The notes beneath the pieces are model-generated. The model saw only the letters and a list, made by a program, of their open reading frames with translations. It searched no databases and was not told the DNA's origin. Shown here piece after piece: positions 7,057 through 13,295 of a stretch of DNA of 13,295 nt (position 1 is the first letter of the stretch; each line of letters starts with the position of its first letter). A program made the translations under genes and the position numbers. Origin of the DNA: Ruminococcus sp. UBA6407 (GTDB taxonomy: Bacteria; Bacillota; Clostridia; Oscillospirales; Ruminococcaceae); contig DJPR01000008.1 of the NCBI GenBank assembly GCA_002438605.1, forward strand, positions 3,818 to 17,112, given 5' to 3'.

Positions 7057-7110
7057 TTAAGGCAGTATCGCACAAAGCAAATTAAAAGGCTTTATACAGT
7101 ATTACCCTAA
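7057..7110. repeat. Dispersed palindromic repeat between dacF and rluB
   Basis: The left arm TTAAGGCAGTATC + GCACAAAGC (7057-7078) matches the window-end repeat core at 20 of 22 bases. The right arm (7089-7110) is its inverted partner, matching the core at 17 of 22, with only transitions. In the minus-strand RNA the arms pair at 20 of 22 positions if G-U pairs are allowed, around a ten-base AT-rich loop. The dacF stop codon TAG (7109-7107) lies within the right arm. An outer TTTGCTTT/AAAGCAAA inverted repeat (7051-7058/7073-7080) overlaps the left arm. Confidence 0.7.
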
Positions 7111-8252
7111 GATTTATTTTTATGAGAGCATATTTTATCTCTTATCTTTTGCCAAAGATTTTTTTGTTTTTTCGGTGCTTTTTTGTATTCACAGCTTTGA
7201 GCTGCAAAGAGAGGCGTTTTCGCAACAGATCTGTTTTTATATGTAATTTCAAGAGTACCTGTTTGCTGCCCCTCGTCTATTGGTGCATACAAAAAAGGAG
7301 CTGATTTGACTTTAAATGAAAAGTCCTCCTTATTTAAATTTAAAGTGCAAATAGGAATGGTATTTTCAGATTTCATGTTTATGCTGCTGACATCTCCGCC
7401 TACAACATCTGAACTAAAACATTCAGGAAGTTCATAGTCAAGCATATGTACCTGTTTGAAGCCATAATTATACATGGCAATATGGTCCTGCCAGTCGTTT
7501 TTGTCATTCAGGGTTACGCATATAAGATTTTTTCCGTCACGCTCACAGGCTGAAACAAGACAGCGGCCTGCCTCATCAGTAAATCCTGTTTTTACGCCAT
7601 AAACCCCGTCATACATTGAAAGCAGCTTGTTTGTATTTTTCAGCCACCTGTCATAAGGAGGATTGCCGAAGCTTAACTTAACGGTTTCTTTGGAACAAAT
7701 TCCTCTGAAAACGTCATTTTTCAGAGCTTCTCTTGCAAGCAGAGCCATATCAAATGCAGATGCACCATGACCTGTTCCGTCAAGACCTGACGGAGTGACA
7801 AAGAAACTTTTTGTCATTCCTATTTCAGCAGCTCTTTTATTCATAAGTTCAGCAAAGGCTTCAATACTGCCTGCAATTTTAACGGCGGACGCATTTGCGG
7901 CATCATTTCCTGAAGGCAAAAGCATACCGCAGCAAAGAGCATATTTTGTAACAATATCACCCTCAATAAGTCCCATTGACGAGCCTTCAACCTTTATAGC
8001 TTCGCTGTCAACAACAAATTCTTCATCAAGATTACCGCTTTCAATTAACAGCAGAGTAGTCATTATTTTTGTTGTACTTGCCATTGGCAGTTTTTTATCA
8101 CAGTTGACGGAATAAATGATTTCTCCCGTATCGGCTGATATAAGTACGGCAGCAAGAGCTGAAACTGTTGGTTTATCATCGGCATTTGCAGTCAGGCCTG
8201 TATTGTTAAAGCAAATGATAAAAGTAATAAGAAAAGCAGCAATTTTCTTCAT
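7107..8252 (-). CDS. dacF: D-alanyl-D-alanine carboxypeptidase, penicillin-binding protein S11 family
   Basis: This serine peptidase removes the terminal D-Ala from peptidoglycan stem peptides outside the cell, probably in vegetative or spore cortex wall. The 381-residue protein has a signal peptide (MKKIAAFLITFIICF, likely cleavage near TANA/DD). The S11 active-site motifs are STTK (Ser59, Lys62), SGN (Ser114-Asn116) and KTG (221-223). A C-terminal beta-rich PBP5-type domain follows, with a basic tail that could hold it to the membrane. The ATG at 8252 is chosen over an in-frame ATG 51 bases upstream because AGAGGTG precedes it and the signal peptide begins there. It lies between ytfJ and rluB in the operon. 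dacF rather than dacA/dacB is a context-based name. Confidence 0.92.
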   Translation of the reverse strand: MKKIAAFLITFIICFNNTGLTANADDKPTVSALAAVLISADTGEIIYSVNCDKKLPMASTTKIMTTLLLIESGNLDEEFVVDSEAIKVEGSSMGLIEGDIVTKYALCCGMLLPSGNDAANASAVKIAGSIEAFAELMNKRAAEIGMTKSFFVTPSGLDGTGHGASAFDMALLAREALKNDVFRGICSKETVKLSFGNPPYDRWLKNTNKLLSMYDGVYGVKTGFTDEAGRCLVSACERDGKNLICVTLNDKNDWQDHIAMYNYGFKQVHMLDYELPECFSSDVVGGDVSSINMKSENTIPICTLNLNKEDFSFKVKSAPFLYAPIDEGQQTGTLEITYKNRSVAKTPLFAAQSCEYKKAPKKQKNLWQKIRDKICSHKNKS

Positions 8253-8350
8253 TTTTGCACCTCTTTTAAAATCTTTAAAGCATTTCTGCATAAAAGCAGA
8301 CATTGCCTTATATATCTACTTTAAAGAGTATGCTGCAAAATAATTATATA

Positions 8351-8776
8351 TTACTCTGCACTTTTATCAGCTAATTCTATATTTTCATCATCACTTTTCT
8401 TTTTTTTCACAATATCTGAAACCTTATTGAAAACATCAGGAATTGCATTGATAGCTGAGCTTACAGGGTCACTTCCGCTGTTAACGGAAACCATTTTAGC
8501 ATTTCCATTTGAAATAACGAGAAATCCCTCAGGTTTAATAGATATTCCTGCACCTGCACCGCCGCCAAACAAGCTCTTGTCACTCTTTGACGGAAGGTCT
8601 GAACCTCCGGATGCAAATCCGTAAGAAACTTTTGAAATAGGTATGATTGTAGTGCCGTCATCAAGCGTGATCGGGTCACCGATGATTGAATTGATATCAA
8701 CCATTTCCTTTATCTTTTCCATTGTAATTCCCATAAGCTCACTTATAGGACGGTTATTGTTAGAGCTGTTGTTCAT
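8351..8776 (-). CDS. ytfJ: YtfJ/GerW family sporulation protein
   Basis: This family is found almost only in spore formers; in Bacillus subtilis GerW (YtfJ) is needed for alanine-triggered germination, with unknown biochemistry. The 141-residue protein shows the family pattern: a helical N-terminus (PISELMGITMEKIKEMV), a strand with DGTTIIPISKVSYGFASGG (about 40-58), a glycine-rich GGGAGAGISIKPEGFLVI segment (about 71-88) and a C-terminal charged helix ending in KKKK and acidic residues. It starts with AGGAGG at ideal distance and lies 17 bp after the DUF2953 gene. That pairing matches the ytfI-ytfJ pair of Bacillus. Its presence supports a spore-forming ancestry but does not prove that this organism sporulates. 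Confidence 0.92.
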   Translation of the reverse strand: MNNSSNNNRPISELMGITMEKIKEMVDINSIIGDPITLDDGTTIIPISKVSYGFASGGSDLPSKSDKSLFGGGAGAGISIKPEGFLVISNGNAKMVSVNSGSDPVSSAINAIPDVFNKVSDIVKKKKSDDENIELADKSAE

Positions 8777-8793
8777 GGAAACCTCCTTTTCGC

Positions 8794-9615
8794 CTATGAC
8801 ACAGCATTGACAGGCGAGTTTTTGTCATGTTTTTTCTTATTCTTTTTAGGCTTATGAATTTTAAAATAATATGTTATCAGGAAACCAAGTCCTGCACTAA
8901 CAGCAGTTCCAAGACGAAATCTTACAGTAAATGATATATCATAAATACAGTTATCCTCTGCAAAAACGCAGTTAACATCAACACTTTTAACCTTGACTGT
9001 AAAGATTTGATTAAGAAGCTCAAGGCTGTTATAAACTGCAAAGCACGTTCTGCCATACTTTAATGCACAATTATATGCGTCCTCGTCAGAGATTTTGAAA
9101 TTTATATACAGCTTGCTGAAATGAAACCCTTTGCATATTTTGGCAAGGTGTTTTTTTCCGATATTCCATAAATCAAGAAAAAAGTCAATCTTTTCTAAAA
9201 TATCGGATAAATCTTTTTTGTCTTTTTCACTTTTTTCCTTTTCAAAATCGGATTGATTTAAATCGTTAGACTCATTTTTTTCGTCAGCTTTTACAAATTT
9301 CTGTTCATCAATATTTGCTTTATCAAGTACAGACTGTTCAGTGTTACTTCCTGAATCATTTTCAGAAATGGTCTGCTTTTTTTTCTTTTTTCTGAAACTT
9401 TTGAATTTTTCTTTTATTTTAGAACTGTGTTTATTTTTTTCTTTTTTAGCTTTTTTTATTTTTTTCTTTTTGTCAGACGCTGTTATTGGATAGAAAAAGT
9501 ATTTGACGCTGTAATACAGTTTCCCGTTAATATACGAAAACTGCACCACTGCAGGAGTAATGAGCAATAATGTTATAATAGCAGCTATTATCAATAATAT
9601 TATCAAAAAAATCAT
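8794..9615 (-). CDS. DUF2953 membrane protein (YtfI-like)
   Basis: Its function is unknown. The 273-residue protein starts with a hydrophobic segment (about 1-20, a membrane anchor). A very lysine-rich, charged and probably disordered region runs from about 48 to 138. A conserved part from about 140 to 235 (with SKLYINFKISDEDAYNCALKYGRT) is typical of DUF2953. A second hydrophobic stretch (about 236-252) precedes a basic tail. In Bacillus the family member YtfI lies directly before YtfJ, as here, which suggests a joint spore-related role. An in-frame TAG lies two codons upstream, so the ATG at 9615 is the first possible start. The Shine-Dalgarno sequence is unusually far away, with a hairpin between. 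The lysine tracts include a run of eight A residues on the coding strand that might be prone to slippage. Confidence 0.85.
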   Translation of the reverse strand: MIFLIILLIIAAIITLLLITPAVVQFSYINGKLYYSVKYFFYPITASDKKKKIKKAKKEKNKHSSKIKEKFKSFRKKKKKQTISENDSGSNTEQSVLDKANIDEQKFVKADEKNESNDLNQSDFEKEKSEKDKKDLSDILEKIDFFLDLWNIGKKHLAKICKGFHFSKLYINFKISDEDAYNCALKYGRTCFAVYNSLELLNQIFTVKVKSVDVNCVFAEDNCIYDISFTVRFRLGTAVSAGLGFLITYYFKIHKPKKNKKKHDKNSPVNAVS

Positions 9616-9645
9616 AGTCTATTCAGAGATTATGCTCTGCCTCCT
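9616..9645 (-). promoter_or_regulatory. Hairpin between Shine-Dalgarno and start of the DUF2953 gene
   Basis: On the minus strand AGGAGG (9645-9640) is 24 bases from the ATG, too far for normal initiation. Between them CAGAG-CATAAT-CTCTG (9639-9624) can fold. If folded, only AATAGACT (eight bases) would separate the Shine-Dalgarno from the ATG, an ideal distance. The fold is short (five pairs), so this is inference. Confidence 0.5.
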
Positions 9646-9667
9646 TTAAAATTGAAATAATTTACCC

Positions 9668-10225
9668 TTATTGTATATCTTCGGCATTAAGGTCAAAAAA
9701 GCTTGGTGATTCACTTTTATTCGGCAGCGGAGGAAGGTCAGCGAGTGAACCAAGACTAAAGCTTCTGAGGAAAACAGGAGTAGTTTTATAAACAAGAGGT
9801 TTTCCGGGGATATCAAGACGTCCTGCTTCTTCAATAAGTCCTTTTTCAACAAGATTATTTATTACAGATGAGCTGTCTATCCCTCTGACATTTTCAACAA
9901 AACCTTTTGAAACAGGCTGATTATATGCAATTATTGTGAGAACCTCCATAGCAGCATTTGAAAGCGGAGCTGACCTTTTGGTATCAATAGCATTTTTTAT
10001 ATTCATGGCATATTCAGCTCTTGTGCACATTTGAAAGCTGCTGTCAAGGCGGATAATTCTGATACCGCTGTGATATGAATCATAACGCTCGTTGAGTGTT
10101 TTTATTAAAGAGGGGACAGTTCCTACATCAACACCGCTTGCTTGAGAAAGACGATATATTTCAACAGGTTCTCCGCAAGCAAAAAGAATTGCCTCTAAAG
10201 CCGCAATCTTATCATTAATTTCCAA
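9668..10225 (-). CDS. scpB: Segregation and condensation protein B
   Basis: ScpB forms a dimer that binds the kleisin ScpA in the SMC condensin complex for chromosome organisation and segregation. The 185-residue protein has two winged-helix domains. The first contains LEAILFACGEPVE (10-22). The second has the hallmark LSNAAMEVLTIIAYNQPVSK (88-107), followed by VRGIDSS and GLIEEAGRLDIPGKPLVYKT. The C-terminal tail is acidic and short. The start is a TTG with AGGAGGG seven bases upstream, three bases after the scpA stop; no ATG fits in the same region. It is translationally linked to scpA. Confidence 0.95.
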   Translation of the reverse strand: MEINDKIAALEAILFACGEPVEIYRLSQASGVDVGTVPSLIKTLNERYDSYHSGIRIIRLDSSFQMCTRAEYAMNIKNAIDTKRSAPLSNAAMEVLTIIAYNQPVSKGFVENVRGIDSSSVINNLVEKGLIEEAGRLDIPGKPLVYKTTPVFLRSFSLGSLADLPPLPNKSESPSFFDLNAEDIQ

Positions 10226-10228
10226 TTG

Positions 10229-10957
10229 CTATCCCTCCTGTTGCTTATGGTTACGATTTTTAAAATAAATAACAGTGTTGTCATCACTTATTGCAATTCT
10301 GCCTGAACGTGTAAGTTCAAGAACAGCAAGAAATGTGGCAACTCTTTCTGAACGGTCAGTTACTCCGCTGTACAAAGTATCCATATAGGCTTGTCCTGTG
10401 GAGTAAAGCTCCCTTAATATTCTTACCACTTTTGACATTACAGAAACAATTTTACGTTTAACAACAGAATTAATTTTAGTTTCTATACGCTCCTGCTGTT
10501 CAGGTTTAGTGTTCTTTTTTCTGGATACACCCGAATATGCAGCAGCAAGCCTTTCAGGATCATGTATCAGATTATAAACAGCATCACTTTTTATCTGCAT
10601 AGGCTGACGTACAAATATATCACTGCCTATATATTTTTCGGCTAAAAATTTAGCTGCAATTTTACAAAGAGAATATTCAATAAGAGTTCCCTCAAGCTCT
10701 TTTTTCATTTGTTCTGCTTCTTCAGGCTGAGGCAGCAATGACGCAGTTTTAATATAAATGAGTCTTGCAGCCATTTCAAGAAATTCGCCGGCAAGTTCTA
10801 GGTTCTGTTCATTGCACTGTTCAATATAAAGCAAATATTGTTCAAGCAGCTTTGAAATTTCAATATCATAAATATTAAGCTTATGCTTTGATATCAGATT
10901 AAGCATAAGGTCGAGAGGACCTTCAAATATATCAAGCTTAAATGAAATGCTGCTCAT
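10229..10957 (-). CDS. scpA: Segregation and condensation protein A (kleisin)
   Basis: ScpA is the kleisin that bridges the SMC heads and binds ScpB. The 242-residue protein has the N-terminal FEGPLDL motif (11-17), the helix EFLEMAARLIYIK (58-70) followed by SLLP, and a C-terminal winged-helix domain with VATFLAVLELTRSGRI (about 207-222). A variable basic linker (SRKKNTKPEQQERIETK) lies in the middle. The start ATG shares its A with the TGA stop of the upstream M50 peptidase gene, so translation is coupled. An smc gene is not in the window. Confidence 0.95.
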   Translation of the reverse strand: MSSISFKLDIFEGPLDLMLNLISKHKLNIYDIEISKLLEQYLLYIEQCNEQNLELAGEFLEMAARLIYIKTASLLPQPEEAEQMKKELEGTLIEYSLCKIAAKFLAEKYIGSDIFVRQPMQIKSDAVYNLIHDPERLAAAYSGVSRKKNTKPEQQERIETKINSVVKRKIVSVMSKVVRILRELYSTGQAYMDTLYSGVTDRSERVATFLAVLELTRSGRIAISDDNTVIYFKNRNHKQQEG

Positions 10958-11652
10958 CAGCCGATAACTCCGTAGCCTATAACCTCAGGAATCCATGATA
11001 CGCATTTTAAGATAATGCCTGAAACTGCATTTGATACAATAATAAGCAGATTATATTTTGATGGTATATTATTGAGCAAAATAATGAAAATTAAAAATCC
11101 TATTGAAATATACTGCATATTTCTTTGAATCCACATATCAAATTTAGCTGATGTAAAGTATCTTAAAACATTAAAGCCGTCCAAAGGCGGAATCGGGAGC
11201 ATATTAAAAACAGCAAGACCAATATTTATCTGAAACATAAAACCGAGAATCATAAGGAAACAGCGTACAGGAGTGTAGCCGGAGTCCGTTAAACCTTCAA
11301 TTACAAAATTAAAGCACAACAAAAAGTAATATATTAATCCGATTACAAATGCTGCAAGAAGATTGGAAACAGGACCTGCCAAAGCTGTAAGAGTCATTCC
11401 TTTTCTCGGATTCTTCATTCTCAGAGGATTAACAGGAACCGGCTTTGCCCAACCGAAACCTGTAAAAAGCAAAAGCAGTGAACCGATAGGGTCGATGTGA
11501 GCAAGTGGATTAAGGGTTATTCTTCCGCTTAATTCCGCAGTATCATCGCCGAGCTTTTTTGCAACAAAACCGTGAGCAAGCTCATGAAGCGGCAGAATGA
11601 GAAGAATCATAAGAGCTCTTGAGAAATATTCAAGAAAACGGGAAGTATCCAT
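10957..11652 (-). CDS. Site-2 protease-like M50 family membrane metallopeptidase
   Basis: This is a multi-pass zinc metalloprotease of the M50B (rhomboid-unrelated, S2P) type that cuts substrates within the membrane. The 231-residue protein carries the zinc motif HELAH (23-27, Glu24 catalytic) in its first hydrophobic helix. NPLAHIDPIGSLLLLFTGFGWAKP follows in several parts. The second conserved motif is NMLPIPPLDG (150-159, with Asp158 as third zinc ligand). About five or six hydrophobic segments are visible, and there is no PDZ domain. It is the first gene of the scpAB operon, with a strong promoter and AAAGGA before the ATG. This gene next to scpA is common in Clostridia. The substrate is unknown, and a link to SpoIVFB-like or sigma-factor processing would be a guess. 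Confidence 0.92.
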   Translation of the reverse strand: MDTSRFLEYFSRALMILLILPLHELAHGFVAKKLGDDTAELSGRITLNPLAHIDPIGSLLLLFTGFGWAKPVPVNPLRMKNPRKGMTLTALAGPVSNLLAAFVIGLIYYFLLCFNFVIEGLTDSGYTPVRCFLMILGFMFQINIGLAVFNMLPIPPLDGFNVLRYFTSAKFDMWIQRNMQYISIGFLIFIILLNNIPSKYNLLIIVSNAVSGIILKCVSWIPEVIGYGVIG

Positions 11653-11679
11653 AATAAAAATATCCTTTCAATATATCTG

Positions 11680-11734
11680 TAAGCAGACGTACCGTAAAAA
11701 GCAGACAAAAGTGCTTTATGCGGTTCTGCCTAAA
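11680..11734. repeat. Dispersed palindromic repeat in the leader of the M50-scpAB operon
   Basis: The right arm, GCTTTATGCGG + TTCTGCCTAAA (11713-11734), matches the repeat core in inverse orientation at 18 of 22 bases. The left arm TAAGCAGACGTACCG + TAAAAAGC (11680-11702) is its partner. In the minus-strand RNA the arms form about 20 pairs with a three-base bulge and a ten-base loop. It lies between the operon promoter and the M50 start codon, so it is transcribed as part of the 5' leader (about 125 bases). Confidence 0.65.
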
Positions 11735-11783
11735 GTATTCACAAAAATAAAGATATATAATCTGTATTTATATAGACAAATTA

Positions 11784-11812
11784 ATTATACAATATTTCTG
11801 CTGTTTTTGCAA
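11784..11812 (-). promoter_or_regulatory. Promoter of the M50-scpA-scpB operon
   Basis: On the minus strand TTGCAA (11812-11807), exactly 17 bases and a perfect TATAAT (11789-11784) form a strong sigma-A promoter. Transcription would begin near 11777, giving a leader of about 125 bases that contains the palindromic repeat. It points away from the rpmB promoter about 60 bp to its right. Confidence 0.8.
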
Positions 11813-11869
11813 GGGAAATGGCTAAAAATAAAGATGCAAAAATTATTTTTCTTTTTTTTGAAAAAACAC

Positions 11870-11898
11870 TTGCATTTTTATTTGTTTTATGTTAAAAT
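11870..11898 (+). promoter_or_regulatory. Promoter of rpmB
   Basis: TTGCAT (11870-11875), 17 bases and TAAAAT (11893-11898), with a TG one base before the -10 box (extended -10), lie 45 bp upstream of the rpmB start. The -35 match is only partial. Position, spacing and the extended -10 support it. Confidence 0.65.
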
Positions 11899-11943
11899 AA
11901 TCATGTTGTATTTTTTTAGTGACTTTGAAGGAGGTGCAACCTA

Positions 11944-12129
11944 ATGGCAAAATGTGAAATCTGCGGAAAGGGTGTTACTTTTGGAATTAAAGTATCTCAC
12001 TCACACAGACGCTCAAACAGAACATGGAAGCCTAATGTAAAGCGTGTTAAGGCTATCGTCAAGGGTACTCCTTGTCATATTTACGCTTGCTCAAGATGCC
12101 TGCGTTCAGGTAAGGTTGAGAGAGCTTAA
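11944..12129 (+). CDS. rpmB: 50S ribosomal protein L28, zinc-binding form
   Basis: This is a structural protein of the large ribosomal subunit. The 61 residues match L28 well: MAKCEICGKG, SHSHRRSNRTWKPNV and CSRCLRSGKVERA. Two cysteine pairs, Cys4/Cys7 and Cys49/Cys52, make it the zinc-binding (C+) form. Many bacteria carry a C- form for zinc shortage, and none is seen here. AGGAGGTG lies seven bases before the ATG. It has its own promoter and a strong terminator, so it is monocistronic and divergent from the scp operon. Confidence 0.96.
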   Translation: MAKCEICGKGVTFGIKVSHSHRRSNRTWKPNVKRVKAIVKGTPCHIYACSRCLRSGKVERA

Positions 12130-12147
12130 TTTAAGCTTTTAAAAATT

Positions 12148-12183
12148 CAGGAGTGTTCGTATGAACACTCCTGCTTTTTATTT
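12148..12183 (+). terminator. Rho-independent terminator of rpmB
   Basis: CAGGAGTGTTC (12148-12158) and GAACACTCCTG (12163-12173) form a perfect 11-base-pair stem with a GTAT loop. It is followed by CTTTTTATTTG, 18 bp after the rpmB stop. Confidence 0.92.
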
Positions 12184-12261
12184 GTTTCATAATTCAGATT
12201 GCAGAATATGTCTAAATAATATATTTGTAATATGCTTAGAATGTAAGAAATTCAGTAAAAC

Positions 12262-12297
12262 AAGGGAACATCCTCTTTTTGCAGGACGTTCCCTTTT
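12262..12297. terminator. Second hairpin between rpmB and pdxY, terminator-like
   Basis: AAGGGAACATCCT (12262-12274) pairs with AGGACGTTCCCTT (12283-12295) with one A-C mismatch, and TTTT ends the plus strand. It lies between convergent genes. The plus-strand tail is short, so it may be a back-up terminator or serve the minus strand. Confidence 0.5.
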
Positions 12298-12323
12298 AAA
12301 AGCAGTCTACAGGACTGTTTTTT
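12298..12323. terminator. Terminator hairpin after the pyridoxal kinase-like gene
   Basis: AAAAGCAGTC (12298-12307) and GACTGTTTTT (12313-12322) form a ten-pair stem (one G-U) around a five-base loop. A-tracts and T-tracts on both sides allow action in either direction. It lies 25 bp beyond the stop of the gene at 12348-13190, which is the most likely client. Confidence 0.65.
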
Positions 12324-12347
12324 AATTTATTTTTTCCGGTGTTGCCT

Positions 12348-13190
12348 TTACTTTAATTTTTTTGTATATTCAGTAAGCTTATCAACACAAAGCTCAAAAG
12401 CAGCACCGTAATAATGTTCCTTGATGATTGGAAGTGTAGCGTTTATGCAGTCATGTGTAAAATGAACAGCTGTATCAAGAGCATCCTGCAGATTATCAGT
12501 GAGCATAAGTGAACCTGAAAGGACGCTTGAAAAAATATCGCCTGTTCCATGAACGTTTGTATCAATATGCTTGCAGAATGAAGAACAGAACTGACCTGTT
12601 GTGCTATCGTAAGCTACAGCTCCGTGATTTTCGTTATCATACATAACACCGGTAATAACTGCAATTTTACAGCCAAGTGAAGTAAGCTGAATAAGCTTTT
12701 CTTTAATGAATGCTTCGTCATATTTTTCTGTATATGGTATATCAAGAAGGCATGAAACTTCGGTCATGTTTGGGACTATTACATCGGCTTTTGAGCATAA
12801 TTTACGCATTTCTGCTGCAAAATCGGTATCAAATCCTGTATAGAATTTTCCGTTGTCGCCAAGAACAGGGTCAACGATTATTTTTGTATTTTCATTTTTA
12901 AATGTATCAAAGAAGTCGGATACAATGTTAATTTGTTCCTTTGAACCTAAATATCCCGTATATATTCCGTCAAATTTCAGGTCAATGCTTTTCCAATGTT
13001 CAGCTATGTCATTTATATCATCTGTAAGGTCACGAAAAGTAAAGCCTGTAAATCCGCCTGTGTGTGTTGACAGAACGGCAGTAGGTATTACAGCTGCTTC
13101 TACTCCCATAGCTGAAATAACGGGCAGTGCAACAGTTAAAGAGCATTTTCCGAAACAGGAAATATCCTGGATAGTTACAATTCTTTTCAT
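12348..13190 (-). CDS. pdxY: Pyridoxal/pyridoxamine kinase-like protein (ribokinase superfamily)
   Basis: The protein probably phosphorylates pyridoxal, pyridoxamine or pyridoxine with ATP in the vitamin B6 salvage pathway. The 280-residue length and motifs fit PdxK/PdxY: VTIQDISCFGKCSLT at the N-terminus, THTGG (42-46), GYLGS (79-83), DPVLGDNGKFY (107-117), VPNMTEVSCLL (139-149) and the anion-hole signature HGTGD (214-218, Asp218 catalytic base). GAAAGGAAG precedes the ATG. It is transcribed alone and convergent with rpmB. PdxY and PdxK differ little by sequence, so the symbol is a family-level call, and other hydroxymethyl-pyrimidine or sugar kinase roles are less likely. Confidence 0.88.
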   Translation of the reverse strand: MKRIVTIQDISCFGKCSLTVALPVISAMGVEAAVIPTAVLSTHTGGFTGFTFRDLTDDINDIAEHWKSIDLKFDGIYTGYLGSKEQINIVSDFFDTFKNENTKIIVDPVLGDNGKFYTGFDTDFAAEMRKLCSKADVIVPNMTEVSCLLDIPYTEKYDEAFIKEKLIQLTSLGCKIAVITGVMYDNENHGAVAYDSTTGQFCSSFCKHIDTNVHGTGDIFSSVLSGSLMLTDNLQDALDTAVHFTHDCINATLPIIKEHYYGAAFELCVDKLTEYTKKLK

Positions 13191-13259
13191 AATATCTTCC
13201 TTTCAAAATACTGTTTATTTACATCACCGTTTCAAATTAAATCTCGAAATACCGATGAT

Positions 13260-13295
13260 TTAAGGCAATACCGCACAAAGCTTGTGCGGCAGAAA
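13260..13295 (+). repeat. Dispersed palindromic repeat, right-end copy
   Basis: The sequence starts TTAAGGCAATACC, continues GCACAAAGC and TTGTGCGGCAGAAA, and is cut by the window end. CCGCACAA (13271-13278) and TTGTGCGG (13282-13289) form a perfect eight-pair stem with a three-base loop. It matches the left-end copy (57-22, minus strand) at 34 of 36 positions in opposite orientation. The rest of the element lies outside the window. Confidence 0.75.

Noticed and set aside
11597..11944. A 115-codon plus-strand frame ending at rpmB
   Set aside because: It crosses the promoter region and repeat, overlaps the M50 gene antisense, and its Lys/Phe/Tyr-rich product fits translation of AT-rich noncoding DNA.
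12123..12137. Perfect AT-rich palindrome AGCTTAA-T-TTAAGCT over the rpmB stop codon
   Set aside because: It is short and AT-rich, and the strong terminator at 12148-12183 explains transcript ending. No further role can be supported.
1..13295. Phage, insertion sequence, toxin-antitoxin, CRISPR or defence system
   Set aside because: No transposase, integrase, nuclease, helicase or spaced direct-repeat array is present. All sizeable genes belong to core families or to the carboxyltransferase cluster.

Overview
The window is 13.3 kb of A+T-rich chromosome from a Gram-positive, endospore-lineage Clostridia. It is most likely a relative of Ruminococcus/Oscillospiraceae. The evidence is strong AGGAGG-type ribosome binding sites, rho-independent terminators, an scpA-scpB cluster that carries ytfI/ytfJ-like and dacF genes, a zinc-ribbon L28 protein and a biotin carboxyltransferase gene set. 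The genus is inferred from gene content only. No phage, transposase, CRISPR array, tRNA or rRNA is visible.

Layout. Bases 1-57 hold one end of a dispersed repeat. hflX (85-1347, +) converges on metA (1370-2317, -), and the two share a bidirectional terminator. metA carries Glu at position 111, which predicts use of acetyl-CoA. Upstream of metA, behind a terminator, lies a three-gene biotin carboxyltransferase cluster on the minus strand, transcribed in the order acyl-CoA-type carboxyltransferase (4476-5825), biotin carrier (4059-4430), OadA/5S-type carboxyltransferase (2451-3860). This matches the 12S-1.3S-5S composition of transcarboxylase. No membrane decarboxylase subunit is present. A 119-bp inverted-repeat element separates the second and third genes.

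A long minus-strand operon runs from a strong promoter at 11784-11812 to about 5896: site-2-protease-like M50 peptidase, scpA, scpB, DUF2953 protein (ytfI-like), ytfJ/gerW, dacF, rluB and a small unknown protein. It joins chromosome segregation (ScpAB), cell wall/spore functions (DacF, YtfJ) and 23S rRNA modification (RluB). Most junctions are tight, and the peptidase-scpA junction is a one-base TGATG overlap. Divergently, rpmB (11944-12129, +) has its own promoter and a perfect terminator. It converges on a pyridoxal kinase-like gene (12348-13190, -).

The most unusual signal is a family of palindromic intergenic repeats with a core like TTAAGGCAATACC + GCACAAAGC. Near-identical inverted copies (34 of 36 bases) lie at the two extreme ends of the window, which suggests an assembly contig broken at a high-copy repeat. 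Diverged copies lie at 7057-7110 and 11680-11734, and a possible disrupted copy flanks the element at 3915-4033. In two cases a repeat arm contains the stop codon of the gene before it. Another unusual signal is a small hairpin between the Shine-Dalgarno sequence and the start codon of the DUF2953 gene. I see no wholly new multi-gene system. The rest is conserved core genome with an interesting carboxyltransferase variant.
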